Origin: Ixodes scapularis
Taxonomy: Eukaryota; Arthropoda; Arachnida; Ixodida; Ixodidae
DNA: 64,000 bases
Direction of reading: 5' to 3'
Assembly (NCBI RefSeq): GCF_016920785.2
Contig: NW_024609958.1
Span: 186,001 to 250,000 of the forward strand
Every line of letters starts with the position of its first letter. Within the stretch, counting starts at the first letter, position 1. Of the stretch, positions 54,502 through 64,000 are shown piece after piece. Below the pieces are notes generated by a model. The model saw only the letters and a list, made by a program, of their open reading frames with translations. It was not told the DNA's origin and did no database searches. The translations under genes and the position numbers were made by a program.

Positions 54502-55744
54502 CCAAGAAGTAACAATTATTTTTGTACTGAAATTAAAAAGAAAATTATTGAGCAATCCATTTCTTTTCCAGTAATTTGCAATAGTAATTAAGCACTTTTT
54601 GCTGTGGTAATTTTCAATGTAAACTAATTGCGTTAGTTGTATCAGGCAAAGTAATTTGGTAATGTCATTTTTAGAAAGCAAAAGTAATTTTGGCGCGTCT
54701 GGCCGAGTGCTATGATGCGGATAATTTTCTCCGGCCCTGAAATCTCTGCTCTATTCACATTGAAACTGAGACTTTTTAAAATGTATTTGTCTTCTTGTTT
54801 GAGGTATTACTGGGCCTTTGAACAAGTTTTCAGTTTATTACTCGTGGCTCCTCCACCGAGAGAACGGCAGTGGTTTGACTGGCGTAAGAGGATAATAATC
54901 TGGAGACGTATCCTCTTTCTCTTGGTTTACGAATAAAAACAAGTGAATGTATGGCAGGTATAAAAATACACTTATCATCATTTAAATACACAAACCAGAA
55001 AAATAATCAACTAAATCTGTAATGATTATACTGTAACAAAGATGCAAAAAGAAAAAAAAAAGATTTTTAACTGGTTCTTGCAACTCAGTTACGATTGAAT
55101 CATAAGGAATTCTAGTAATCTGTAATTGTTATATCATAGTATAGTTGCACAATAAAAATGCAGAAATACAAAATGAACTTTGGATGGCGATTCGCAACTT
55201 CGTTACGATTGAATCAGTTCAAACTTTATATATTTTTTTTTACGGAAGGGGGGCGGGGGGGGGGGGGGGGGTGCGGCATCTTTATAGGAATAAGTAATTT
55301 CTTTTACATGCCATTTCTTGACTTACTTTTTATTCGTAAAGCAAGCGGAAGTGATATGCACTCCTACTATCCTTCTTTGGCGCTTAGGCGTCGGCGTTAT
55401 GTCGGTGAAGGAGCGACGACGAATAAACCAAAGGACGTGTTTCAAGACACAATAGCGTAAAAATTGCGAGTTTGCGTCATAAAAGTATGGAAAAAAGCAA
55501 AATAAGAATTTATAATAGAATCTGGTTTTGATGGGTAACAAACCTTAAGCTTTCTGGGTTGGAGCCTACGTTTTGCGCGTGTAATTATTTAGCAAACTCG
55601 TAAATTCTCTTAAAGGGTCTAGGACGTCTGATACATCACCTCATCGGACGTAACCCTTCAATAGTATTCTTCTTTAATTTTAGTTTCACATAATTTCTAC
55701 AGGCAGTAACTTTACAATTGCTTCTAAATTACATGGACAAACTT
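54501..55744. other. GTAAT-rich tract, poly-G run, no gene recognised
   Basis: Degenerate GTAATT words run from 54500 to 54690, like hAT terminal arrays elsewhere in the window. Frames at 54712-54936 and 55158-55460 lack recognisable motifs. A guanine tract of about 20 bases lies at 55252-55271. Confidence 0.45.
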
Positions 55745-56943
55745 GCAGACTTGTACCGTACGCATTACAAGTAATCGAATTACTTGTAATCGATTACTTT
55801 TTGGAGTAATTTTGTAATCCGTTGATTACTTTTATTAGGCACTAATCACAAGAGTAATCTGATTAATTTTTGAAGTAATAAAATTACTTGTAACCGTTAC
55901 AATTTGTCCCATGGGACCCCCCCCCCCCCCCCCCCCCCGGCACATGCCTTTTTTTAATAAAATGACAAAAATAAAATTTGCTTTTTTTTTTCGAACGGAA
56001 GAAAGATTTTTGCGGAGCTGTAGGAAACGAGGTTAATCTCTTTCTATGTACAGTTTCTGTGGAATGTCCGTTTTGTTTTTGTTTTTTTTTTCGAGCTGGG
56101 ACAGGGAGTGGGAAGCCCCAGGGAAGCCACAGTGCGTGACAAAGGCCATTCAGGGCGAAGTTTGAGGAAGCAGAATGTCGCGTTGTGAGTCCTTCGTTCA
56201 AACCAGCCTCCTCAAGCACACACACACAGAAATAAAAAAAAATCCTGCTTAGGGTACCTACTCGCAGCCCGTAGGAGAACCAGAGCCGAAGAATGCCTGA
56301 AGCGGATGCAAAATATAACAAAGGCAGTTGAAATATTCCCCATTTCCCCTACGTGGTCTTTGTGACAAGCAATGTTTCGAGTTGAGAAGTGGTCGAGGCG
56401 ATCTCTTCCGCTAATGGTTACTACACATGATCCGTTTCAAATCCTGGAGCTGCTGCTCTTTTGTATAACATGCGAGCTCATCCACATGTGAATAATAAAA
56501 TGAGACGCAAACTTTGAGCGACAACCTTTGCTCAAGCTTAACAAGATCTAGAACCCCGTCCGATCCCCCCCCCCCCCCCCCCCACACACACACACAAACA
56601 TACACTGGCGAACGCCCAAATCATTAAACGTCTTCAAACGAATTCTATGCTTGTGTCCGCATTGTGAAGGTGCAACGACCACGAAGAGGGAGCCAGTTTT
56701 TCTTCTTCGATACTTGTGCAAATGTGAAATATAGGTTGGAAGTAGTTCATTGTTATGAGCGCTAAAGATGTGTCTTTACGCAATAAAGTAATCGGAAAAG
56801 TAACGATTACTTCTTTAAGTAATGTCCAATCACTCTTGCCGTTGAGTAATCAAGTAATCTAATCGAATACTTTTTAGCCAAGAGTAATAGTAATTGTAAT
56901 CGATTACTTTTTTTAGTAACGTCTACAAGACTGGGACAAAGCA
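55745..56943. mobile_element. Candidate hAT-like element with GTAATCGATTAC arrays
   Basis: The left end CAGACTTGTACC and the reversed right end CAGTCTTGTAGACG are similar, and both continue into TAATCGATTACTTTTT arrays in inverted orientation. The interior is non-coding and holds poly-C runs (55918-55938, 56566-56582) and a tRNA-like stretch. An exact 8-bp duplication is not present at these edges (GGACAAA occurs close by on both sides), so the limits are uncertain. Confidence 0.45.
56383..56455 (+). ncRNA. Weak tRNA-like sequence
   Basis: The A box TGGTCGAGGCG (56390-56400) fits the consensus fully. The B box GTTTCAAATCC (56434-56444) has two changes. No convincing acceptor stem was found. 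It is probably a decayed tRNA-derived repeat. Confidence 0.3.
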
Positions 56944-58679
56944 TATTTCGCATATATATATCAAGAAACTTAGCATTCTTTTCCCAGAGCTAAATCCAAC
57001 TTTTACGAGCCTAGCCAGCAGGCCTTCGCGGCATTTATTTAGGTACCGTGTAGGTGAAACAAATGATGCTTAACGCGAAAGCATTAACTTTCGCATGCAG
57101 CGAAGCCGGCGTTGTCTGTAGCAGCGAAACGAGCAGTAAATTCCCATCGGCTGCGACGCGTCATATCAGATGCCTCATCACGGAAGCTGGTGGGGCCACT
57201 TTATGTCAAAGGGGACGCGCCTCAGAAATAAAAAGCAAAGGAAATAAAAGCAACCCAGATGCATCATCCCGGAAGCCGTGGAGCCGGCGGGGGTGCCGCG
57301 CATGCGCTGTGAGGGAGTGTGATGTCGCCGCCGGAGTGCCATGTGAAAAACGAAGACGTGACGCGCTGCTTGTAGGAATGCGCTGGGTGTTGGACTGCTT
57401 TCGCATTCTTACACATCATCAGTCCCAAATGTATTTAGCGAATCAGTTATCTGGCAGAGTAAACAGACCCAGGGATCGTTTCTACCCTATTCTTGGGAAG
57501 CTCAAATTGTTCCCCTTCCCGATAATGCTCACTGCTTGGGGCCTTGGGGCAGCAGCACAAAACTGGCTGACAGTGTGTAGCTCACTATTAGCAAGTCCAG
57601 CCCTCTGCTCGCCCTCTCGCGGACGAACGAAGTACCAGAGGAACGGGGGCGACGGCAGTGGCGGCGCGGAGACGCTGGCAGCAACTGTCGGCCTTGGTGC
57701 CTTGGTGCTGCTGTCATTGCATGGTTCTGGTCGTCATCTTTGTGCGTGATGCAGTTTTAACAAAAACGTGGGCGCGTTAAAATAGGAATTCTTGTGTTCC
57801 GCCTCGCGGTGGCGTTGCCCGAAGGGACCCAGATGTATAATTTCATTAGGGACTTTTCGTATGTCGAATACGTTGCGGATTTCTGGTCTTGTGGTCGCCA
57901 GCCCAATCTGTACTCAAGGGGACGGCAAACGCTCCCGCTTATAGTGTAGACCTCTAGCGTGCGGTCTACGAGAAGTCTATTACTTGCCATAAGTGCAGGA
58001 TGAAACTGATCGCGCATCGGTATATCGAGCAATAGATATCGGGAATGGGTTTGCGTTCTAAGGCCGTTAAAAGGAACATGAGCCTTTGCTCCAAGCACTT
58101 TCCAACGATAGAATACGCATATTTTTTTCAGGTAATTGTAAAGGCAAATAAAGAAATGCACGGAGATTTTTAAGCGCGTCCGCGTTAGACAGCCATTCGC
58201 TAGCTTAGAACGGGCAGATTTGGCGAGGCGGGACGCGACGTTACAATTATCACGGTACACAATAGTACGGTATATTAAAACATTTCTTTTCGATAGAGCA
58301 ATAAATAAAACTCCTAAGCACGCCGATGATGGTAATAGGCATTTTTAGTTTAGCGTTACCTTAGGCTACCGTGAGTACGGCAACGCACCCGGCGCGCGTT
58401 GAAAATTATGCTCAAAAAATGCAGCGCGAGCTTCCGGTTGCAATGCTGCTACGTACGGTATCCAGAGGTCCCCACGCTATCCCATAACTTCCTATCAATA
58501 ACCAAGGCGCAGTTGAATCACGTGTTGCAATACTAAAACCACGACGAGAAGCATCGAGTTGTAAGCCTGTGACACGAAGACATCAGAAATGTGAACGCTG
58601 CTCTTGCGAAGATTTGACGATCACCGTGCGCGGCTCAACTTTTAGAGCACTATTGACCAAACAAAGCGAGAACACCACG
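56944..58679. other. Two long unexplained open frames, otherwise unassigned
   Basis: A + frame at 57054-57749 (231 codons) and a - frame at 58260-57757 (167 codons) are the longest outside recognised elements. The first is Ser/Arg/Ala-rich with no family resemblance. The second contains YLLLDIPMRDQFHPALMASN and GWRPQDQKSATYSTYEKSL, which I do not recognise. Neither has a promoter or splice context I can support. They may be parts of dispersed repeats. Confidence 0.3.
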
Positions 58680-58768
58680 ATGTCTTCTTCACCCTCAAAA
58701 ACATTTGACCACAAACAGTTACGTGGCCGGTACCTAGAACGCGATCGCCCTCCACAAAGCTTCGCAAG
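58680..58768 (+). CDS. Possible first coding exon, unknown gene
   Basis: ACCACGATG gives a fair start context. The frame MSSSPSKTFDHKQLRGRYLE then RDRPPQSFA runs to CGCAAG followed by GTGAGG, a strong splice donor. The encoded peptide is polar with no known motif. There is no visible TATA box and no downstream exon was identified, so this may be chance. Confidence 0.22.
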
Positions 58769-59529
58769 GTGAGGTTTTCGCAAATTTTAAATGTCAACAT
58801 TCTCGTTTTATGCTCCTGTTTTGAACGCTTCGCATCTGTAGACAAAGAAATTACTTTTAGCGCGGTGACGAGCGTCAGCGAACCCGCGCACGGGAAATCC
58901 TGGAGAATCTATCCCCGTCTCTTCCGCCATTTCGGAACTATACCTCCCAGCCATCTATAGGGCGTTGGAGTTACGAACAGGGTGGTTTCACTCGCGTGAT
59001 TTTGTTCACCATTTTTTTTTTGTTGATAACTGTCTGGCGTGTACTAAAGGCGAGCATTCTAAGGACATACATGATCCCTCATATGCGTGCAGCATCAAAG
59101 CTTATCTTACTACGCTGACATCTCCTCGACAGGTTGCGACGTAACCCTTCTAATTAGTAAATTTGTTTGATAAAGTAAACCAACAACAACATGGCGGATT
59201 GACCGTCAAGTGAAAACACCCTATACTCCATTTCATTTTAGGTCCGACTGCAGCCGATGCTACGATTTTAGGGAGCCAATCGAGCAATGCCAAAATCGCA
59301 CGATCACTGCTCTCATTGTTTTCGTGGATTTGCTGTCAGCGGGCAAATCGATCGCGCACCGAAATAAGCGCAGCATCGGGGCGGCATTCAATCCGCGTGA
59401 TTGGTCTTGTCGTTTATAACAAACGCGTAAGAACGATAGGCGCCGTGACGATGCACTTTCGGCGCTGTGTGATTGGGTACATATGGTCGTAGCGTCGACG
59501 GCTGTAATGGAAACTCGAAGGGGAACACA
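58769..59529. other. No recognised gene; partial arm of a foldback family
   Basis: Sequence at 59215-59290 (CTATACTCCATTTCATTTTA, then AGCCAATCGAGCAATGCC) resembles the arms of the palindrome that follows, so a second degraded copy is likely. Confidence 0.45.
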
Positions 59530-59798
59530 CTATACTTCGTTTCAGCTTCGGTCCGAGCGCGGCCCATGTTATTAGCCGAAGGGCCAATCAAACAGCGAAA
59601 GAGGCACAACGTCATGGCGTGCTCTCTGCAGTTGATAGGACCGGCCGGGATTCGCCGCCTCTCTGTGCGCGTTCCTCCGCCGGCTAGTCCTATCAAGCGC
59701 AGAGAGCACACCATGACGCTGCGCTTATTGCGCTCTTTGATTGGCTCTTGGGCTCATAACATCGGCCGCGCTCGAACCGAAGCTGAAACGAAGTATAG
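59530..59798. mobile_element. 269-bp foldback element with arms of about 110 bp
   Basis: CTATACTTCGTTTCAGCTTC at the left is reverse-complementary to GAAGCTGAAACGAAGTATAG at the right. Pairing continues through GGCCAATCAAA/TTTGATTGGC and GTGCTCTCTGC/GCAGAGAGCAC to a GC-rich loop near 59650-59690. No coding sequence. Confidence 0.85.
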
Positions 59799-60225
59799 AC
59801 TGCCCTTCGTTATCTTGAAGACTACCCTGGGCCTCTCTGGTGTTACCTAACAGTTCTGTAAGACAAATCCCTGCATACTCTGCGCCGCGACTCTAGATTG
59901 TGCCGACAGCGTGAAATATGATCTTTTAGAGGTGTATCGTACTCTTCTTACGAAAAATATTCGAAAAACCAAACGCGGTTGCAGAAGTGAAGAAAATAAA
60001 AGATGCGGCAAAAAAAAAAAAGTATATATATATATATACGTATATGTTTAGACGCACATTCTTTGCTGTATTGTTTCTTTTTCAAGGGCGGCAAAATGAT
60101 CTTCGAATTGAGTGGAAGGGTCAAGTTTACAGGTGCCGTGTTTGTCTCCTACCACCTGCTTCCGAAGCTACGATTGGCGAGGAAATGCTCACGTAATCAC
60201 ACGTTGCGAGGCACACGCCTACAAC
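59799..60225. other. Upstream region of the putative secreted-protein promoter
   Basis: It contains an A run and (AT)n tract at 60008-60038 and no recognised gene. Confidence 0.45.
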
Positions 60226-60231
60226 CAGGGA

Positions 60232-60309
60232 TATAAATAAGCCAGCAAACTTTCGACACCTCAGACTAGCAATCGCCACTTCAAGATTCTTGAAGCAGGA
60301 AAGCCTTAG
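60232..60309 (+). promoter_or_regulatory. TATA promoter and non-coding first exon
   Basis: TATAAATA (60232-60239) is followed 31 bp downstream by an initiator-like CCTCAGACT with A at 60263. The proposed exon 1 (60263-60309) ends CCTTAG followed by GTAACT, a usable donor. There is no ATG in it. The next acceptor with polypyrimidine tract and branch point lies at 62303. The linkage is inferred from position and orientation. Confidence 0.45.
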
Positions 60310-62303
60310 GTAACTTCTCCTCGAAATTACAACGATTTTGTTTTAGTATTTGTCTCTCCTAGATTTCAATATGTGCTCGTGAAATTGTATTCATAACACC
60401 CTTTGTGTAAAAAACGGATTGCTGTCGATGTTGTTTTTTCTTTAGCCACGTTGTTATCTTATTTTTGGTATTTAGGGGGATAGTTTGACCTTTCCAACGA
60501 TTAAAAAACCTAATTATATATCTTAATTAGCGATACCAATTGCGTACTCACGCACCATGTCTTTTTAGGGGGTTCTCTCGGATAGCTGAGGAAATAAAAA
60601 GTCAACATATGTTAATGAACTGAACGTAAGTGCGCAGGCGAGCTGGTGTATATTTGGTCATGATAAGAACCCCGATAATTCAGGTAAAAAGGCCGACAGA
60701 TAGTTCAGACATTTCTGCCTTTTTTTTTGTTTTTTACTTCCTTTCTCGGGTGTTTGGTCCAGAAATGTACACAATGCGTTACTAGTAACGAGTGCTACCT
60801 AGTTACTTGTTTTTGGTAACAAGTAACCTATTTGGTCACTTTTTTTTAGAAAAGGAATGGGTAACCTACTGATCTACTCTTAAGGCCAAGTAACGAGTAA
60901 CGGTATTTCTTTACTTTCGACGAGTAACGTGCACAAGAACTTGGATACAGTCTCATTTCATCTCTAACCTGAGTAACCGTTTGTTGCGACAAGGGCAGGT
61001 GGGCAACCCGAAAAACAACTTAACAGTATGAGGGCATAGCAACGTTTATCCCGGAACACGCCAGTCGAACTCTACAGCTGGGATTGTCCTTCACTCAGGG
61101 GAAACAGTACGGTTCATTTGTCGAAGCCTCTAGAATCGTGTACAGACCGTATGTAATCCCGGAGGTTGCCAAGTTCAACACGGGAAGGAACAGAACCCAT
61201 TGTCAACTTCGAACTTTAGAAATAGAGAGAACAAAAGTGAAACACTGCGGTTCCTTCGAGTGCGCCATGAACGTCAGCGTCCGCGTTTAGTGAGGCTGTT
61301 CCCGCTCGGGAGCTCTGCCCGCACCATCTTAGCCGCGTCTGCGCCTTCCCGCGGCCGTGTTTCTCAATCTCGCTCCGGAGTGAAGGTGTCACACCTTGAA
61401 GTTCTAAAACCTACCCTAACCCCGCATTCTCGGCTTAAGTTTGTACTTCATTCGACCCGCAGGAGTTGCTCGGAACTCGGGTTCAATTGTGCGTTCCGCA
61501 GTTGTAAACGCCAACGGCGGCAACACGAAGCCATGTTTCTCTTTTACCTGCTCTGGAATATGCCTTAGCAAAGCGTTCGTGTTTTCTGCAGTTTGGAAAT
61601 CCCTACGAGACGACGTTCATCAGAGCCAATAAATTTACGTGAGAAGCGTTTAGTGCTCTTTTTAATATTAAATTGTTCCTCGCTTGCCGGAGGATTGAGT
61701 AGACGTGCTGGAATTGAGATGATCGCGACAGTTTTGCCGGCGCTTGGAGTGGATCTGTGTTCTCGAGTTCGAAGTCTCGCGTAAAAGGAGTTAGCGCCGA
61801 GTGCGGTCCTGAACGTAGCGCTGTGCTAAGGTAAGCCAATCTTAGAAACTAAGGTTAGCTGCTACACAGAAAGTATATGCCAGTCTGGTCGCGTTAAACA
61901 CGAAATGCCTCTGCGAGGAGTTGCACCGTGGCGCCACTGTCTTGTCGCAAACTTCAGATTGCTACAACGTACAACGAGGGCAAAGGATCCGCTCTTGGAT
62001 ACAACATTTGACGTGAAAATTAATGCCGCCACTGCTCAGTGTTGCCAGTAGAGCGGAAGATTGTTATGCAGATGCGTAAACTTCAAAATTTCTTTTTTCA
62101 AAAGAAAATAAATATTTTTTGTGAAATATTTTATAGACTTATTGAGGGGAAATAATGTAGTGCACGCTGAATGCTTGATAAAAAATTGATGACCATTAAT
62201 ATTTCGGAGGAGCTCTGCTTTAACCACGTTGACTCTGCTTTCCGAGAAAAAGATGGCGCTGTCGAGTTTCGAGGCTATATTCATATTAATTTTTCTCTTT
62301 TAG
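60310..62303 (+). other. Putative intron 1 of the secreted-protein gene
   Basis: It starts GTAACT and ends with TATTAATTTTTCTCTTTTAG, a good branch point and acceptor. It holds a short GTAAC-array element (60759-60944) and otherwise non-coding sequence. Frames at 61.0-61.8 kb have no motif. Confidence 0.4.
60759..60944. mobile_element. Short MITE made of GTTACTAGTAAC-type words
   Basis: The left end CCAGAAATGTACACAATGCG and reversed right end CCAAGTTCTTGTGCACGTTA are weak inverted repeats. Between them are repeated GTAAC/GTTAC words. It may be another internally deleted hAT with terminal arrays fused. Confidence 0.4.
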
Positions 62304-62329
62304 GAGGACGTTCCCGTTTGACTGTGATT

Positions 62330-62402
62330 ATGTATCGCGATATATGCAACATGCTGCTCGTACTTTTCGCCGTGGTGCCTATTCTACTGGCATCTCAAGA
62401 AG
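62330..62402 (+). CDS. Signal-peptide exon of a putative small secreted protein
   Basis: The exon (62304-62402) lies between an acceptor (TTCTCTTTTAG) and a donor (AAG followed by GTAAGC). From ATG 62330 it encodes MYRDICNMLLVLFAVVPILL then ASQE, ending in phase 1. A second ATG at 62351 gives MLLVLFAVVPILLASQE. The basic start, a hydrophobic core of about 13 residues and a small-residue ending (LLA-S) form a classical secretory signal peptide. Short first coding exons with only a signal peptide are usual for tick secreted and salivary proteins (general knowledge). The mature part must lie in later exons, which I could not recognise before 64000. The product family is unknown. Confidence 0.55.
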
Positions 62403-64000
62403 GTAAGCTGTATAAAGATATAGATATTTAACGAATATAACTTTTTTTTTCTGCTTTCTTTCGAAATATATTTTGCCAGGTTTACTTCTTTAAGAAACAC
62501 CTGTCATTGCATGCCACCGCTGCCCTCTGAACGTCGTTTGATATTGCAACAATGCTTTAGAATATCAGGTGTCTGACGAGGGTATAACAAATAGTGTTAA
62601 TACACACCTGACCAAAAGGAAGTCACTACATCGCATATCTTTTTGTAGGTGCCCTTAAAAGGTTTCTGAAATCGCCTAGATACGGCGATAACTCACTCTG
62701 CGAGCTCAAAGCATTCTAAAAATTCATAAATCATAGCGATGCGCAGCTGATTTCTCTGTTAAATAAGCTATGATTGAACACACGGAAGTAACCTCCGGCG
62801 ATGGGAGGAGCATCGTTCCGACAGCCAGGACATGTGACAAAAAAAAAAAAAAAACGCGACATTTAGTTAAGATTGCAACCGCTGTTACTACAAAATGTGT
62901 ATGCTCTTGTAGATGATAGAAGCAGGTAAAAGAGTATTCGAAAAATGTTAGGTTTTCGCAGAGACGGAATATATTGTTGCAATAATCGTATCAAACACAG
63001 CGCACTATTTTTTTTTGTTGTCTTCCGCGGTAGTGAAGTGTCCGGTCGTCAGCTCTCGAGGGCTGTAAGGGCAGTAAGCCGCGCGCATTCGAGATATCAC
63101 TCCGCGGTTCCACCGGTCGGTATTCGCCAGGATCCTTCGCTTGCCATTGGCTGACAGTGCTTCTTGTTTCGGAACATGTATACCTCCCATCGCCGAAGAC
63201 GTCCTCGGTGTGTTGCGATCTTTGATTACATTTTAATAGGGAAATCGACCGCGTATCTTCCTGATTCAGAGACGTTTAGAATGCTTACAGCCAGCAGAGT
63301 GAGTTATTGCCATATTTAGACGATCTCAAAAACCTCATCAAGGCACCTTTAAGAGCCTCACACAGGCTGCACTGTTGAACTGATAATGTTTTGTCTATAC
63401 ATGCGTTCAATGAATTGAATTATCTTGATGTCGTAAATCCAGCTGTTACGACACCCCGGGCTTTTGCGGTTTTGGAAGCTGTAGAGAGGGTTAAGCAATC
63501 AGTTATTAAATATGCACCTAATGTGTAGTGCTAAAAATAACGAATGATGAGGTTTATCGACATCATCGGATATTTTGTGCAAATCTGACAGTAAAATGTT
63601 TAATTGAATAACTGGAAATGATTATTGTTGCGAATAAAAATGCTTGACAAAGATGAAACCTAATATCAGTGTTTACTTGGGCGAACTTGTGGCTACAATA
63701 CTAGCAATGTACCCGCCTTTTACGCAATGCTGACGCGAACGCACAGTGCATGCTATGATAATGAAATTATTATAAATGTGCAAGCGAGCTGGACAAGAAT
63801 AACGATAACAATCACTTGAGAAGGGGAACAAGGGGACAGAGGATAAACACAAATCTCCAAACTGTGTTTTGAGATTTGTTTGCCATTTGCCACCTTTGTT
63901 ACCCTTCTCCAAAGATTACTAGCAGTGCTTGCGTTTGCTCGTATACGTAATACTAAAACTCACAATAATCTCCTTGCCTAAATGTACCTTCAATTTTTTT
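62403..64000. other. Putative intron 2 and right edge of the window
   Basis: No convincing downstream exon or repeat was recognised. An A run lies at 62839-62854. Frames up to 79 codons (63673-63912 on minus) lack motifs. Confidence 0.4.

Noticed and set aside
1..64000. CRISPR array or bacterial operon
   Set aside because: No regularly spaced direct repeats, no ribosome-binding-site-led gene clusters, and abundant introns and eukaryotic retroelements.

Overview
This is a eukaryotic, repeat-dominated window, most likely from a hard tick (Ixodidae). That assignment is an inference from the look of the repeats: Ty3/gypsy gag-pol of the kind common in ticks, LINEs with two CCHC knuckles in ORF1, a tRNA-Ser-derived repeat and many palindromic DNA transposons. 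No intact cellular gene was found. The only plausible host locus is the 5' end of a small secreted-protein gene near the right edge: a TATA promoter at about 60.23 kb, a non-coding first exon, and a signal-peptide exon at 62.30-62.40 kb.

Layout. 0-6.3 kb: a CACGTG-rich minisatellite, a LINE 3' end, several foldback/MITE elements, a solo gypsy LTR and a gypsy integrase fragment. 6.3-11.3 kb: mostly unrecognised, with one roughly 0.5-kb tandem duplication. 11.3-19.9 kb: a decayed PIF/Harbinger transposon with a three-exon DDE transposase on + and a Myb/SANT-like partner gene on -, carrying a hAT insertion in intron 2 and a palindromic MITE. 19.9-27.2 kb: LINE A (ORF1, then ORF2 with endonuclease, RT and C-terminal zinc-knuckle region), split by a 2.4-kb hAT-like element with an exact 8-bp target duplication. 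27.2-38.2 kb: an otherwise complete but mutated Ty3/gypsy element, whose 3' LTR is split by LINE B, a diverged relative of LINE A. 38.2-39.0 kb: a second, different gypsy pol fragment. 39-51 kb: three copies of one long dispersed repeat (Y) and two of another (X), with nested insertions. 51-60 kb: hairpins, LINE and hAT remnants, microsatellites and homopolymer G/C runs. 60-64 kb: the putative secreted-protein gene start and unassigned sequence.

The main observation is architectural. The LTRs of this gypsy family begin with a tRNA-like segment carrying A-box and B-box motifs. A paralogous empty site inside the window shows that the segment belongs to the LTR and is not flanking DNA. Two diverged LINE copies end with their poly(A) at the same base of that tRNA-like segment in two different LTRs, and one has a clear 14-bp target duplication. 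This suggests a tRNA-targeting LINE family using LTR-borne tRNA mimics as landing sites.
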